From CAZYBG01 sp964645155 (GTDB lineage: Bacteria > Pseudomonadota > Alphaproteobacteria > Rhodobacterales > Rhodobacteraceae), in NCBI GenBank assembly GCA_964645155.1, contig CAZYBG010000022.1, positions 1-43,956 on the forward strand: a DNA stretch of 43,956 nucleotides, read 5' to 3'. Of this stretch, positions 17,847 through 25,084 are shown piece by piece. Position numbers and translations under genes: made by a program. The notes below the pieces were generated by a model. It worked only from the letters and a program-made list of their open reading frames with translations, was not told the origin of the DNA and did not search any database. Position 1 is the stretch's first letter. Each line of letters starts with the position of its first letter.

Positions 17847-18728
17847 ATGTTTCAGATGACCAGGATCGGAACGGCTGCCGGCCTCGCGCTCGCGGTGCTT
17901 TCGGGCGGCGCGGCGGCGCAGGGCGCGGACCATGCCGAGGCGGTCGCCCGGCTGGAGCTGGCGGTGCGCCAGCCGGCCCTCGCGAACCGGATCGCCGCGC
18001 TCCAGTGCCGGGCCGAGAGCGGGCAGGCGGCCGAGGCTGTTCCCGCCGCGCTTGCCGAAACGCGCGCGGCCTATGCCGCGGGCCACGAGGCGCTGGTGAC
18101 GGGGGCGGGGCTCGACGCGGCCGCGGGCGCGACGGCCGAGGCCTGGGCCGAGGTCGCCGCGACCTGGCCGGCGCTCGAGGCGGTGCTCGACCGGATGGCG
18201 GACCCCGCGACCAAGGGACCGCGGGATTTCGACACGATGCTGCGCGACGCCACGGCGCTCGGCTCCGCCGGCGCCGAGATCGCGCGCTGGGTCGGCGAGG
18301 CCGCCGCGGCGACCGGCAGCGCCAGCCTGGCCGATGTTCTCCAGATCAACGCCTATGCCAGGCAGTTCGACCTGGCGCAGGAGATGATGGAGGATTACTG
18401 CCTGCTGGCCCGCGGCGACCGCGGCATCGGCGCACGCTTCGAGATCGAGGCGTCGGTCGCGGAGCTCTCCGCGGGGCTGGCGGCGATGCAGGCGGGAGCG
18501 CCCGAGGCGGGCGTGGTGGCGCCAGCCTCGGCCGAGATCGCGGCCGAGGTCGAGGCAGCCCTCGCGAGCTGGGCCGCGCTCCGCCCGACCCTGCTGGCCG
18601 CCGCCAACGGCGCGCCGCCAACGGCCGAAACCGTGATCGCGGTGCATGCCGGGACCGACGCGCTCGGCGCCGTGCTGTCGAACGCGCTGGCACTCCATGC
18701 CGCCCATGTCGCCGCGCAGGGCAGCTGA
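17847..18728 (+). CDS. periplasmic helical protein, PilJ-like domain
   Basis: A 293-residue exported protein (signal peptide ending about residue 25, GGAAAQ). It is almost wholly helical and Ala-rich. Two helical repeats resemble the type IV pili chemoreceptor N-terminal (PilJ) domain: first VRQPALANRIAALQCRAE, then the block INAYARQFDLAQEMMEDYC. In that family a GRQRMLSQR-like motif is usual; here it reads RQPALANR, so the match is diverged. There is no membrane helix after the signal and no signalling domain, so it may act as a free sensor or ligand-binding protein. It follows the TRAP receptor in the same direction. Confidence 0.5.
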   Translation: MFQMTRIGTAAGLALAVLSGGAAAQGADHAEAVARLELAVRQPALANRIAALQCRAESGQAAEAVPAALAETRAAYAAGHEALVTGAGLDAAAGATAEAWAEVAATWPALEAVLDRMADPATKGPRDFDTMLRDATALGSAGAEIARWVGEAAAATGSASLADVLQINAYARQFDLAQEMMEDYCLLARGDRGIGARFEIEASVAELSAGLAAMQAGAPEAGVVAPASAEIAAEVEAALASWAALRPTLLAAANGAPPTAETVIAVHAGTDALGAVLSNALALHAAHVAAQGS

Positions 18729-18797
18729 CGCGGCCGAGCCTGTGCGCCGAGGCGCCCGCGTGCTAGCCTTGCGGTCTCATCCGGGAGGGCGCAGGCC

Positions 18798-19958
18798 ATG
18801 GCTTCGGGCGGCATCACCGTACTCGTCGGCACCACCAAGGGCGCCTTCCTGATCGAGGGCGATGCCGACCGGGCCGGCTGGCGCGTCGACGGGCCCCATT
18901 GCAACGGCTGGCCGATCAACCACATGGTCGGCGACCCCGCGACCGGAACGATCTGGGCCGGCGGCGGCGGCGACTGGCACGGCGCGGGCATCTGGCGGTC
19001 GCCCGATGGTGGCGAAAGCTGGAGCCTCGCGAGGCTGACGCGGGGCCAGATCGACGACTGGGCGGCAAACGATGCCGGTTTCGCCGCCTCGGTCGGCTGG
19101 ACCGCCACGCCGCCGCCCTTCGCGGCCGAGTTCGCGCAGGTCTGGTCGCTCTGCCACGCGCACGGCACGCTCTATGCCGGCACCAAGCCCGCGGGCCTGC
19201 TGGCAAGCCACGACGGCGGCGCGCAGTGGGAGCGGGTGCGCGGCCTGACCGAGCACCCCTCGGCCGGAAGCTGGAACCCCGGCGCGGCGGGCCTCGTCCT
19301 TCACACCATCCTCGCCGATCCGCGCGATCCGCAGAAGCTCTGGGTCGGGATCTCGGCCGCCGGCGTGTTCGCGACCGAGGATGGCGGCGCCACCTGGGAG
19401 CGGCGGAACCGGCTTTCGAACGCCGATGCCGCGATGGGGCAGGACCACCCCGCCGGGCCGCGCGACGGCGAGATCGGGCATTGCGTGCACAACATGGTCC
19501 GCGCACCGGGCGACGATGCGCGGATCTACCAGCAGAACCACCACGGCGTCTGGCGCTCGCGCGATGGCGGGCGAAGCTGGGAGGACATCACGGCGGGCCT
19601 GCCCTCCAGCTTCGGCTTTCCGATCCGCGTGCACCCGCGCGACCCCGAGACGATCTGGACCCTGCCGCTGAACGGCGACACGGCGGGCCGCTACCCGCCC
19701 GGCGCCGCCGCGGCGGTCTGGCGCTCGCGGGATGGCGGCGCAAGCTGGCAGGACCTGCGGGCCGGGCTGCCGCAGGAAAGCTGCTTCTTCACCGTGCTGC
19801 GCCAGGCCATGGCCGGCGATGCCCGCGCGCCCGCCGGCATCTATTTCGGCACCAACAGCGGCTCGGTCTTCGCCAGCCGCGACGAGGGCGAGCGCTGGGA
19901 CGAGATCGCGCGGCACCTGCCCACCGTGCTGGCCGTCGAGGTGCTCGACCGCGGCTGA
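18798..19958 (+). CDS. BNR/sialidase-like beta-propeller protein
   Basis: A 386-residue protein built of BNR/Asp-box repeats: SPDGGESWSL, SHDGGAQWERV, TEDGGATWERR, SRDGGRSWEDI, SRDGGASWQDL and a last SRDEGERWDEI. That predicts a six-bladed beta propeller, as in sialidases and plant photosystem-assembly factor HCF136-like proteins. No signal peptide is present. The sialidase catalytic Arg triad and FRIP motif are not evident, so enzyme activity is doubtful. It often appears in databases as exo-alpha-sialidase or glycosyl hydrolase. Start at ATG 18798; the neighbours give no functional hint. Confidence 0.75.
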   Translation: MASGGITVLVGTTKGAFLIEGDADRAGWRVDGPHCNGWPINHMVGDPATGTIWAGGGGDWHGAGIWRSPDGGESWSLARLTRGQIDDWAANDAGFAASVGWTATPPPFAAEFAQVWSLCHAHGTLYAGTKPAGLLASHDGGAQWERVRGLTEHPSAGSWNPGAAGLVLHTILADPRDPQKLWVGISAAGVFATEDGGATWERRNRLSNADAAMGQDHPAGPRDGEIGHCVHNMVRAPGDDARIYQQNHHGVWRSRDGGRSWEDITAGLPSSFGFPIRVHPRDPETIWTLPLNGDTAGRYPPGAAAAVWRSRDGGASWQDLRAGLPQESCFFTVLRQAMAGDARAPAGIYFGTNSGSVFASRDEGERWDEIARHLPTVLAVEVLDRG

Positions 19959-20006
19959 GGTGGCGCCTGAGGCCGCGCCTGATCCGGCGCGCGCCCGGCC
20001 GGCCGG

Positions 20007-20990
20007 TCAGTAGCCGCCGACGACCGGGAGGATCTCGCCGGTGATGTAGCTCGAGCATTGCGGCGAGGCGAGGAAGACGAAGGCGGGGGCGAGCTCCTCG
20101 GGCTGCGCCGGGCGCCGCATCTTCGCGCCCGCGCCGAACTCGGCGACCTTCTCGGCCTCGCGGTCCGACGGGTTGAGCGGTGTCCAGACCGGCCCCGGGG
20201 CGACGCAGTTCACCCGGATGCCGCGATCGATCAGGTTGCCCGACAGCGCGCGGGTGAAGGCGTGGATGCCGCCCTTGGTGAGCGAGTAGTCGACAAGCTC
20301 GGCCGAGCCCTGCAGGCCGGTCACCGACCCGTTGTTCACGATCGCCGAGCCCGGCCGCATGTGTGGCACCGCCGCCTGCGTCATGAAGAACGTGCCGTAG
20401 AGATTGGTGCGGAGCGTCAGGTCGAAATGCTCGGTCGAGAGATCCTCGAACCGCGCAGCATGGACCTGGAAGGCCGCGTTGTTGACCAGGATGTCGAGCC
20501 GCCCGAGCGCCTCGACCGTCGCCGCCACATGGCGCTGGCAGGTGTCGCGGTCGGCGATGTCGCCCTTCAGCACCAGCGCGCGGCGCCCCTCGGCCTCGAC
20601 CGCCGCGCGGGTCACCTCGGCGTCCTCGTCCTCGGCGAGGTGGGTGATCGCGACGTCGGCGCCCTCGCGCGCAAACAGCACGGCGACCGCCCGGCCGATG
20701 CCGGAATCGCCGCCGGTCACGATCGCGACCATGCCCTCGAGCTTGCCGGAGCCCTTGTAGAACGGTGCATCCCACATCGGCGCAGGCTCGAGCCCGGCCT
20801 CCGAGCCGGGCTTCGGCTGGTGCTGCGCCGGGAACGGCGGTTCGGGGTAGCGGCGCGCACCGGCCTGGACCGCGCCCTTGCCGCCGCTGCCGCTGTCGTC
20901 GCCGCTCCGGCGGGCATCGGCCTCGGCGATCTCGTCCTGGATCGCGTGCTGGCGGGCGACGGTGGCGTCGGTCGGGCGCTGGTCGGTCAT
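20007..20990 (-). CDS. short-chain dehydrogenase/reductase
   Basis: A 327-residue classical SDR with an added N-terminal extension of about 85 residues rich in Asp, Gly, Pro and Gln (MTDQRPTDATVARQH onward, then PEPPFPAQHQPKPGSEAGLE). The NAD(P) motif TGGDSGIGR, the NNAAF motif, the catalytic serine in NNGSVTG, and YSLTK (Tyr and Lys) are all intact. The extension and overall length match the YghA/general-stress oxidoreductase group. It converges on the BNR gene from the other side; the substrate is unknown. Start at ATG 20990. Confidence 0.88.
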   Translation of the reverse strand: MTDQRPTDATVARQHAIQDEIAEADARRSGDDSGSGGKGAVQAGARRYPEPPFPAQHQPKPGSEAGLEPAPMWDAPFYKGSGKLEGMVAIVTGGDSGIGRAVAVLFAREGADVAITHLAEDEDAEVTRAAVEAEGRRALVLKGDIADRDTCQRHVAATVEALGRLDILVNNAAFQVHAARFEDLSTEHFDLTLRTNLYGTFFMTQAAVPHMRPGSAIVNNGSVTGLQGSAELVDYSLTKGGIHAFTRALSGNLIDRGIRVNCVAPGPVWTPLNPSDREAEKVAEFGAGAKMRRPAQPEELAPAFVFLASPQCSSYITGEILPVVGGY

Positions 20991-21094
20991 GGCGCTGGTC
21001 TCCGGGGGAGTTTCGCTTCGCCGGAGCAACCGGCGGCGGCCCGCGGTGTTCCAGCCCTGCACGGTGGCAGGTCCGCCGCCGGCTGCAATCCGCC

Positions 21095-21424
21095 TCAGGC
21101 GCCGGCCCCGGAGCCGCCCCCCGGACCAGCCCCCGGACCAGCCCCCGGGCCCGCGCGACGCCGGCGCAGTTCCTCGCCGATCAGCCGCAGTTCCGCCGCC
21201 AGTGCAGCCTCGATCGCAAAGGCCTCGCTCGGCACGGCGCCCGGATCCTCCTGCTGGTCGGCCGGGACCGCGTCATCCGCCGCCAGCCGCTCCAGCCGCG
21301 CCCGGCTCTCGCCGCCGCCGCCCTCGCCGCCGTCCAGCACCGCCGCCAGCAGCGCGGTCAGCAGCTTGCGGTGGGCGAGAAGCGTGCCCTCGATCGTTGC
21401 GGGTGATGACGCGGGTCCGGTCAT
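21095..21424 (-). CDS. small helical protein of unknown function
   Basis: A 109-residue protein that I do not recognise. It has a helix-rich middle (TLLAHRKLLTALLAAVLDGG, AFAIEAALAAELRLIGEELRR) and a low-complexity tail of Gly, Ala and Pro, encoded by a short tandem repeat (ccccggaccag units near 21117-21150). The tail is probably disordered. No signal peptide is seen. It is followed by the SDR on the same strand after about 100 bases. It is supported mainly by codon use and frame length. Confidence 0.5.
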   Translation of the reverse strand: MTGPASSPATIEGTLLAHRKLLTALLAAVLDGGEGGGGESRARLERLAADDAVPADQQEDPGAVPSEAFAIEAALAAELRLIGEELRRRRAGPGAGPGAGPGGGSGAGA

Positions 21425-21545
21425 GCGGGCATCTCCGTCAGTGGGGCTTCGCTGGGGTGTGCCGATGCAATGCCGCTGCCGTGCGCGGCGTTCCCCGCCC
21501 GCGGGGGGGCACCCGGCCGTCAGCGCCGCAATGTCGATGGGAGAG

Positions 21546-21561
21546 TGGCTCCGGCGGTAGG
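21546..21561. repeat. attL copy of the 16-base direct repeat
   Basis: TGGCTCCGGCGGTAGG is identical to 22372-22387, the 3' end (with CCA) and part of the T arm of tRNA-Asn on the minus strand. This outlying copy has no tRNA gene of its own, so it looks like the duplicated attachment-site end. Confidence 0.8.
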
Positions 21562-21655
21562 CGTGTAGGGGTCTAACCCAACAGCGACGGGCCTCCGGTA
21601 TTTCTTTCTATATCAAGGCCTTGCGATGGTCACTGTCCGTCCCGATGGTCAGACG

Positions 21656-21685
21656 TGTGTGCCTAACGTGTTGGATTTGTGTGCC
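21656..21685. repeat. paired TGTGTGCC repeats, left arm
   Basis: TGTGTGCC occurs at 21656-21663 and 21678-21685, the same 22-base spacing apart as two DNA turns. The motif recurs near the integrase start on the right. They could be arm-type integrase sites; this is inferred. Confidence 0.4.
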
Positions 21686-21798
21686 CGGATAAGCCCGTCT
21701 CCGACCGAGAAGCAAGGGATCAACTGGCGGTGGATTCAGTTTGTCGAATCTTGAAGCTGTGACAACGTATCCCCATTGCTCTTCCACAGGAGATTGCC

Positions 21799-22089
21799 TT
21801 GGCACTTCGTTTCAACAAGCGGCTCAAGATTGCGCCGGGAGTGAAGCTGAACATCAGCAAGTCAGGTATCAGCACGACCATTGGGCCGAAGGGTGCGTCG
21901 GTGAACGTTGGGAAGAAGGGAACCCACCTCAACGCGGGCATTCCCGGAACGGGGCTATCTTCTCGCACGAAACTGTCGGGCCGAAAGAACGATAGTGGGG
22001 ACAGTCCCGCCGGGAGCTTTGCCCAGACCATCTTGGGAGCTGGCCTTGGGGTAGCGGCTGTCATCGGGCTGCTAATCTGGCTGCTCTGA
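21799..22089 (+). CDS. DUF4236 family protein
   Basis: A 96-residue protein with the DUF4236 signature (FNKRLKIAPGVKLNISKSG, GPKGASVNVGKKGTHLNAGI, then GTGLSSRTKL) followed by a Ser-rich linker and one C-terminal membrane helix (about residues 77-95, GAGLGVAAVIGLLIWLL). DUF4236 proteins are short and of unknown role. It starts at TTG 21799, with the strong AGGAGA at 21788 five bases ahead. It is the only intact gene inside the islet. Codons are less G+C-biased than its surroundings, consistent with transfer. Confidence 0.85.
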   Translation: MALRFNKRLKIAPGVKLNISKSGISTTIGPKGASVNVGKKGTHLNAGIPGTGLSSRTKLSGRKNDSGDSPAGSFAQTILGAGLGVAAVIGLLIWLL

Positions 22090-22171
22090 GTGCCGCCCAA
22101 AAATTGCACAAATTTCCGAGCGCCTGACCTGAACAGGTGAAGCCGCGCAATCCCCCGGTGGCCCTCTCCAA

Positions 22172-22285
22172 TCAACCATCTGGGGCATCTCTACCCGCTC
22201 TCCCTTCTGTCTCACAGGCCACCCTTCGGCGATACTGCCAACTGCCCGGTTTGGTCCGTTCGACGTGCTTCAAAATGAGCCCCAT
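22172..22285 (-). pseudogene. N-terminal remnant of a tyrosine integrase
   Basis: Reading from ATG 22285 on the minus strand gives MGLILKHVERTK followed by WQYRRRV, the start typical of the phage/ICE-type tyrosine recombinases that open with a ...ERT...W.YRRRVP block. After about residue 22 the family match stops and a stop codon follows at residue 38, so no catalytic domain is left. It lies next to the tRNA-Asn gene and points away from it, as integrases usually do. This is a deletion relic rather than a working gene. Confidence 0.65.
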
Positions 22286-22313
22286 GTGTGCCTCGCGTGT
22301 GCCGCAGTGTGCA
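22285..22313. repeat. GTGTGCC repeats, right arm
   Basis: TGTGTGCC at 22285-22292, GTGTGCC at 22297-22303 and GTGTGCA at 22307-22313 form a tight cluster just upstream of the integrase start. The same word occurs at the left end. They may be integrase arm sites. Confidence 0.4.
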
Positions 22314-22371
22314 CCGAGAGGGACCGTAAGTCACTCAAGTCTTTGGTATATTTCCATCTCCTTGGGGAAAA

Positions 22372-22387
22372 TGGCTCCGGCGGTAGG
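22372..22387. repeat. attR copy of the direct repeat in tRNA-Asn
   Basis: TGGCTCCGGCGGTAGG lies within the tRNA gene and matches 21546-21561 exactly. Read on the minus strand it is CCTACCGCCGGAGCCA, the T-arm end, acceptor strand, discriminator and CCA. Confidence 0.8.
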
Positions 22388-22446
22388 GATCGAACCTACG
22401 ACCAATTGATTAACAGTCAACTGCTCTACCGCTGAGCTACGCCGGA
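22372..22446 (-). tRNA. tRNA-Asn (GTT anticodon)
   Basis: The minus strand folds as a cloverleaf: acceptor TCCGGCG pairs with CGCCGGA, D-arm GCTC/GAGC, anticodon arm GTTGA-CTGTTAA-TCAAT with anticodon GTT, and T arm GTAGG-TTCGATC-CCTAC. Discriminator G and an encoded CCA follow (22372-22374). Four T residues come directly after and could end transcription. The gene remains intact because the islet brought its own copy of the 3' end. Confidence 0.95.
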
Positions 22447-22574
22447 ACACGCAGGCGCATATAGCAAGCGGCCGGCGAGGCGTCCAGCGGTTTCGGGGCT
22501 GGACGGCGCGGCCGGCACCTGTCCTGCCGACTGCCGTGGGAAAACCTTGGATGGCAAGGGTTTGCGGGCTGCTC

Positions 22575-23444
22575 TCAAGGTGCCGTGAAGCCCGTCTCCG
22601 CGCCCGGCGGGCCGTCGCTGCGGGCGAGGCCGCGGTCGGTGAGGTCGATGAGGTGGGCCAGCACGTTCCGGGCCGCGGCGGGAAGCAGCGCGGGGGGCGT
22701 GTCGGTGTAGATCGCGCGGGCGAGTTCCGCCGCGGTCTGCGGCCGCGCCCCGAGCCGGGCGCGGATCGCCGCCTCGCGGCCGCGGCGATGCGCCGTCAGC
22801 GCGGCGATCCGGTCGGCGGGGTCGGTCACCGCGCCGCCATGGCCGGGCAGGAGCAGGCGCGCCCGCCGCGCCGCCAGCCGGTCGAGCGACGCCATGTAGG
22901 CCGCCATGTCGCCGTCGGGCGGCGAGACGATGGTGGAGGCCCAGCCCATGACGTGATCGCCCGAGAAGACGACATCGCCGAGTGCGAAAGCGAGATGCGT
23001 GGGCAGGTGGCCGGGCGTCGCCACCGCCTCGATCCGCCAGCCCGGCCCCTCGACGGCGTCGCCGTGGGCGAGGCGCCGGCCGGGCGCGAAGCCGAGGTCC
23101 AGCCCCTCGCCGCCGCCCGCCCGCCCGCTCGCGGCGAGGGCTTCCATCGCGGCGCTCCGTCCCTCGGCCGCGGCGCCACCCGCCCAGACCGGCGCGCGGG
23201 TCGCGGCGGCCAGTGCGGGGGCAAGTCCCGAATGGTCAAGATGGGCATGGGTGACGAGGATCGCTGCCACCCGCGCGCCGGCAAGGCACTCGAGGAGCGC
23301 GCGCAGGTGGCTGGCCAGCGGCGGCCCGGGGTCGATGACCGCGACCGCCGCATGGCCGACGATGTAGGTGTTGGTCCCCGCGCCGGTCAGCGCCGAGGGA
23401 TTGGGTGCGAGAAGCCGTCGCACGCCGTCCGCCACGATCTCCAT
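22575..23444 (-). CDS. metallo-beta-lactamase-fold hydrolase
   Basis: A 289-residue MBL-fold protein with the metal-binding HAHLDHSG motif (in LVTHAHLDHSGLAP), a later metal histidine in VATPGHLPTHLAF, FSGDHVMGW and a C-terminal LLPGHGG. It matches the LACTB2/ribonuclease-like or glyoxalase II-like hydrolase group by length and order. No signal peptide is present. Start at ATG 23444, with GAGGAAGG just ahead; a longer frame upstream lacks this RBS. It is divergent from the histidine kinase by 40 bases. The substrate is unknown. Confidence 0.85.
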   Translation of the reverse strand: MEIVADGVRRLLAPNPSALTGAGTNTYIVGHAAVAVIDPGPPLASHLRALLECLAGARVAAILVTHAHLDHSGLAPALAAATRAPVWAGGAAAEGRSAAMEALAASGRAGGGEGLDLGFAPGRRLAHGDAVEGPGWRIEAVATPGHLPTHLAFALGDVVFSGDHVMGWASTIVSPPDGDMAAYMASLDRLAARRARLLLPGHGGAVTDPADRIAALTAHRRGREAAIRARLGARPQTAAELARAIYTDTPPALLPAAARNVLAHLIDLTDRGLARSDGPPGAETGFTAP

Positions 23445-23484
23445 CCGCCCTTCCTCTCGCCCGGTGCCGTCGCTAGCTTTAGCC

Positions 23485-24804
23485 ATGCTGTTCCGCTGGC
23501 TCAAACACCTCATGCCGCGCGGTCTCTACGGCCGGGCCATCCTGATCCTGCTGGTGCCGGTCGTCGCGGTCCAGCTCGTGGTGTCGGTGGTGTTCATCCA
23601 GCGCCACTTCGACCGCGTGACGGCGCAGATGACGCGAAGCCTCGCGATCCCGCTCGGACATCTGCTCGCCGAGATCGAGGCGGCGCCGGACGCTGCCGCC
23701 GCGGCGGCGGTCGCGGCCGAGCTCGGCCAGGCGCTCGACTTCGAGGTGGCGCTCGGCGGCGGGGCCGGGGTGGCGGACCGCCGGCTGTTCTACGACTTCT
23801 CCGGGCGCAGCGTGATCGCCACGATGAACGAGCTGGTGCCCCGCGTCGCGGCGATCGACCTCTGGGACACCAGTTTGGTACGCCTCGGCATCGACATGCG
23901 CTGGGGCCCGGCCGAGATCGCGTTCCCGCGCAGCCGGGTCTCGGCGTCCAATCCGCACCAGCTCCTCGTCATCATGGTTTTCGCCGGCATCGTGATGACG
24001 GCGGTCGCCTACCTGTTCCTGCGCAACCAGCTTCGGCCCGTCACCCGCCTTGCCGCGGTGGCGCAGGCCTATGGCAGGGGCCAGCTGCTGCCCTACCGGC
24101 CGCGCGGCGCTGTCGAGGTCCGCGCGGCGGGCGCCGCCTTCGTCGACATGCGGGCGCGGCTGGAACGGGCGCGCGAGCAGCGCACGCTGCTGCTGTCGGG
24201 CGTGAGCCACGACCTGCGCACGCCGCTGACCCGGCTCCGCCTCGGGCTGTCGCTGGCCGAGGAGAGCGAGGACACCAGGGCGATGCTGGGCGATGTCGCG
24301 GTGATGGAGCGGATGCTCGACGATTTCCTTGCGGCCGCGCGCGGTGAGATGCTGGGCGAGACCGAGGCGGCCCGGCCCGCCGACATCGCCCGGCGGGTGG
24401 TGGAGAATGCCGCCCGGATCGGCCGGACGGTGGCGCTCGACCTCTCGGGCGAGGCCGAGCGCGAGGTTCAGCTGCGCGCCGGCCCGGTCGAGCGGGCGGT
24501 CGACAACCTCGTCCAGAACGCCCTGCGCTACGGCCGCGAGGTGCGGCTCGGCGTCGCGACCGGCGCCGACTGGCTCCGCTTCACGGTGGAGGATGACGGG
24601 CCCGGCATCCCGCCCGAGCGGCGCGAGGAGGCGCTGGCGCCGTTCACCCGGCTCGACCCCGCGCGCAACCAGGACCGGGGCGGCGGCGCCGGGCTTGGCC
24701 TCGCCATCGCGCTCGACGTGGCGCGCGGCCATGGCGGAACGCTGCGCCTCGGCCGCAGCGAAAGGCTCGGCGGACTGTCGGCCGACCTGGTGCTGCCGCG
24801 GTAG
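23485..24804 (+). CDS. EnvZ-like sensor histidine kinase
   Basis: A 439-residue membrane sensor with TM1 (about residues 15-38, ILILLVPVVAVQLVVSVVF), a periplasmic region of about 115 residues, TM2 (about 157-177), a HAMP linker, the dimerisation box SGVSHDLRTPLTRLRL (His242) and the ATPase domain (N box NLVQNALRYG, then DDGPGIP, and GGGAGLGLAIALDVA). The HK is complete and should be active. EnvZ-type kinases normally follow their response-regulator gene, but here the gene upstream is a hydrolase on the other strand, so its partner must be encoded elsewhere. RBS is weak; ATG 23485 is chosen for the first hydrophobic segment. Confidence 0.9.
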   Translation: MLFRWLKHLMPRGLYGRAILILLVPVVAVQLVVSVVFIQRHFDRVTAQMTRSLAIPLGHLLAEIEAAPDAAAAAAVAAELGQALDFEVALGGGAGVADRRLFYDFSGRSVIATMNELVPRVAAIDLWDTSLVRLGIDMRWGPAEIAFPRSRVSASNPHQLLVIMVFAGIVMTAVAYLFLRNQLRPVTRLAAVAQAYGRGQLLPYRPRGAVEVRAAGAAFVDMRARLERAREQRTLLLSGVSHDLRTPLTRLRLGLSLAEESEDTRAMLGDVAVMERMLDDFLAAARGEMLGETEAARPADIARRVVENAARIGRTVALDLSGEAEREVQLRAGPVERAVDNLVQNALRYGREVRLGVATGADWLRFTVEDDGPGIPPERREEALAPFTRLDPARNQDRGGGAGLGLAIALDVARGHGGTLRLGRSERLGGLSADLVLPR

Positions 24805-25084
24805 CGGGGGGCATGGGGCCGGGCCCTACCGGAGAGATTCGCCGCCGCGCCCGGGGACTATGGCACATCGGCCGCACTTGTGGATTATGCCGCCCGCCCC
24901 GGTTGTGCCGGCGAGTCCCCGCCGTTTACCATTACGGGAAACAGGTGGCGTCAGCTGCCTGAACCGTGTTGAGGAAGCTGCGCCCGGAGAAGGTGCAGGA
25001 GCAGACCGCGCGACATGTGCGTGCATTGCATCGGGCGTTGGCCTAGTCTGATGTGGCAACGATAAGAGTGGACGAGGGCAAACG

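Larger units (their letters stand above)
21546..22387. mobile_element. ~840-base islet at tRNA-Asn
   Basis: This stretch is bounded by a 16-base direct repeat, one copy being the 3' end of the tRNA-Asn gene. Its base composition is visibly less G+C-rich than either side. It carries a DUF4236 gene, a truncated tyrosine-integrase start beside the tRNA, and GTGTGCC repeats at both ends. It lacks a complete integrase, so it is either a deleted genomic island or a small non-autonomous integrative element. The limits are supported directly by the repeat. Confidence 0.7.

Noticed and set aside
21117..21152. ccccggaccag tandem units as a mobile or CRISPR-like repeat
   Set aside because: Only two to three short copies are present and they simply encode the Gly/Pro tail of the gene at 21095.
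22137..22409. 90-residue plus-strand frame across the tRNA
   Set aside because: It runs into the tRNA-Asn gene and is antisense to the integrase relic; it has no family features.
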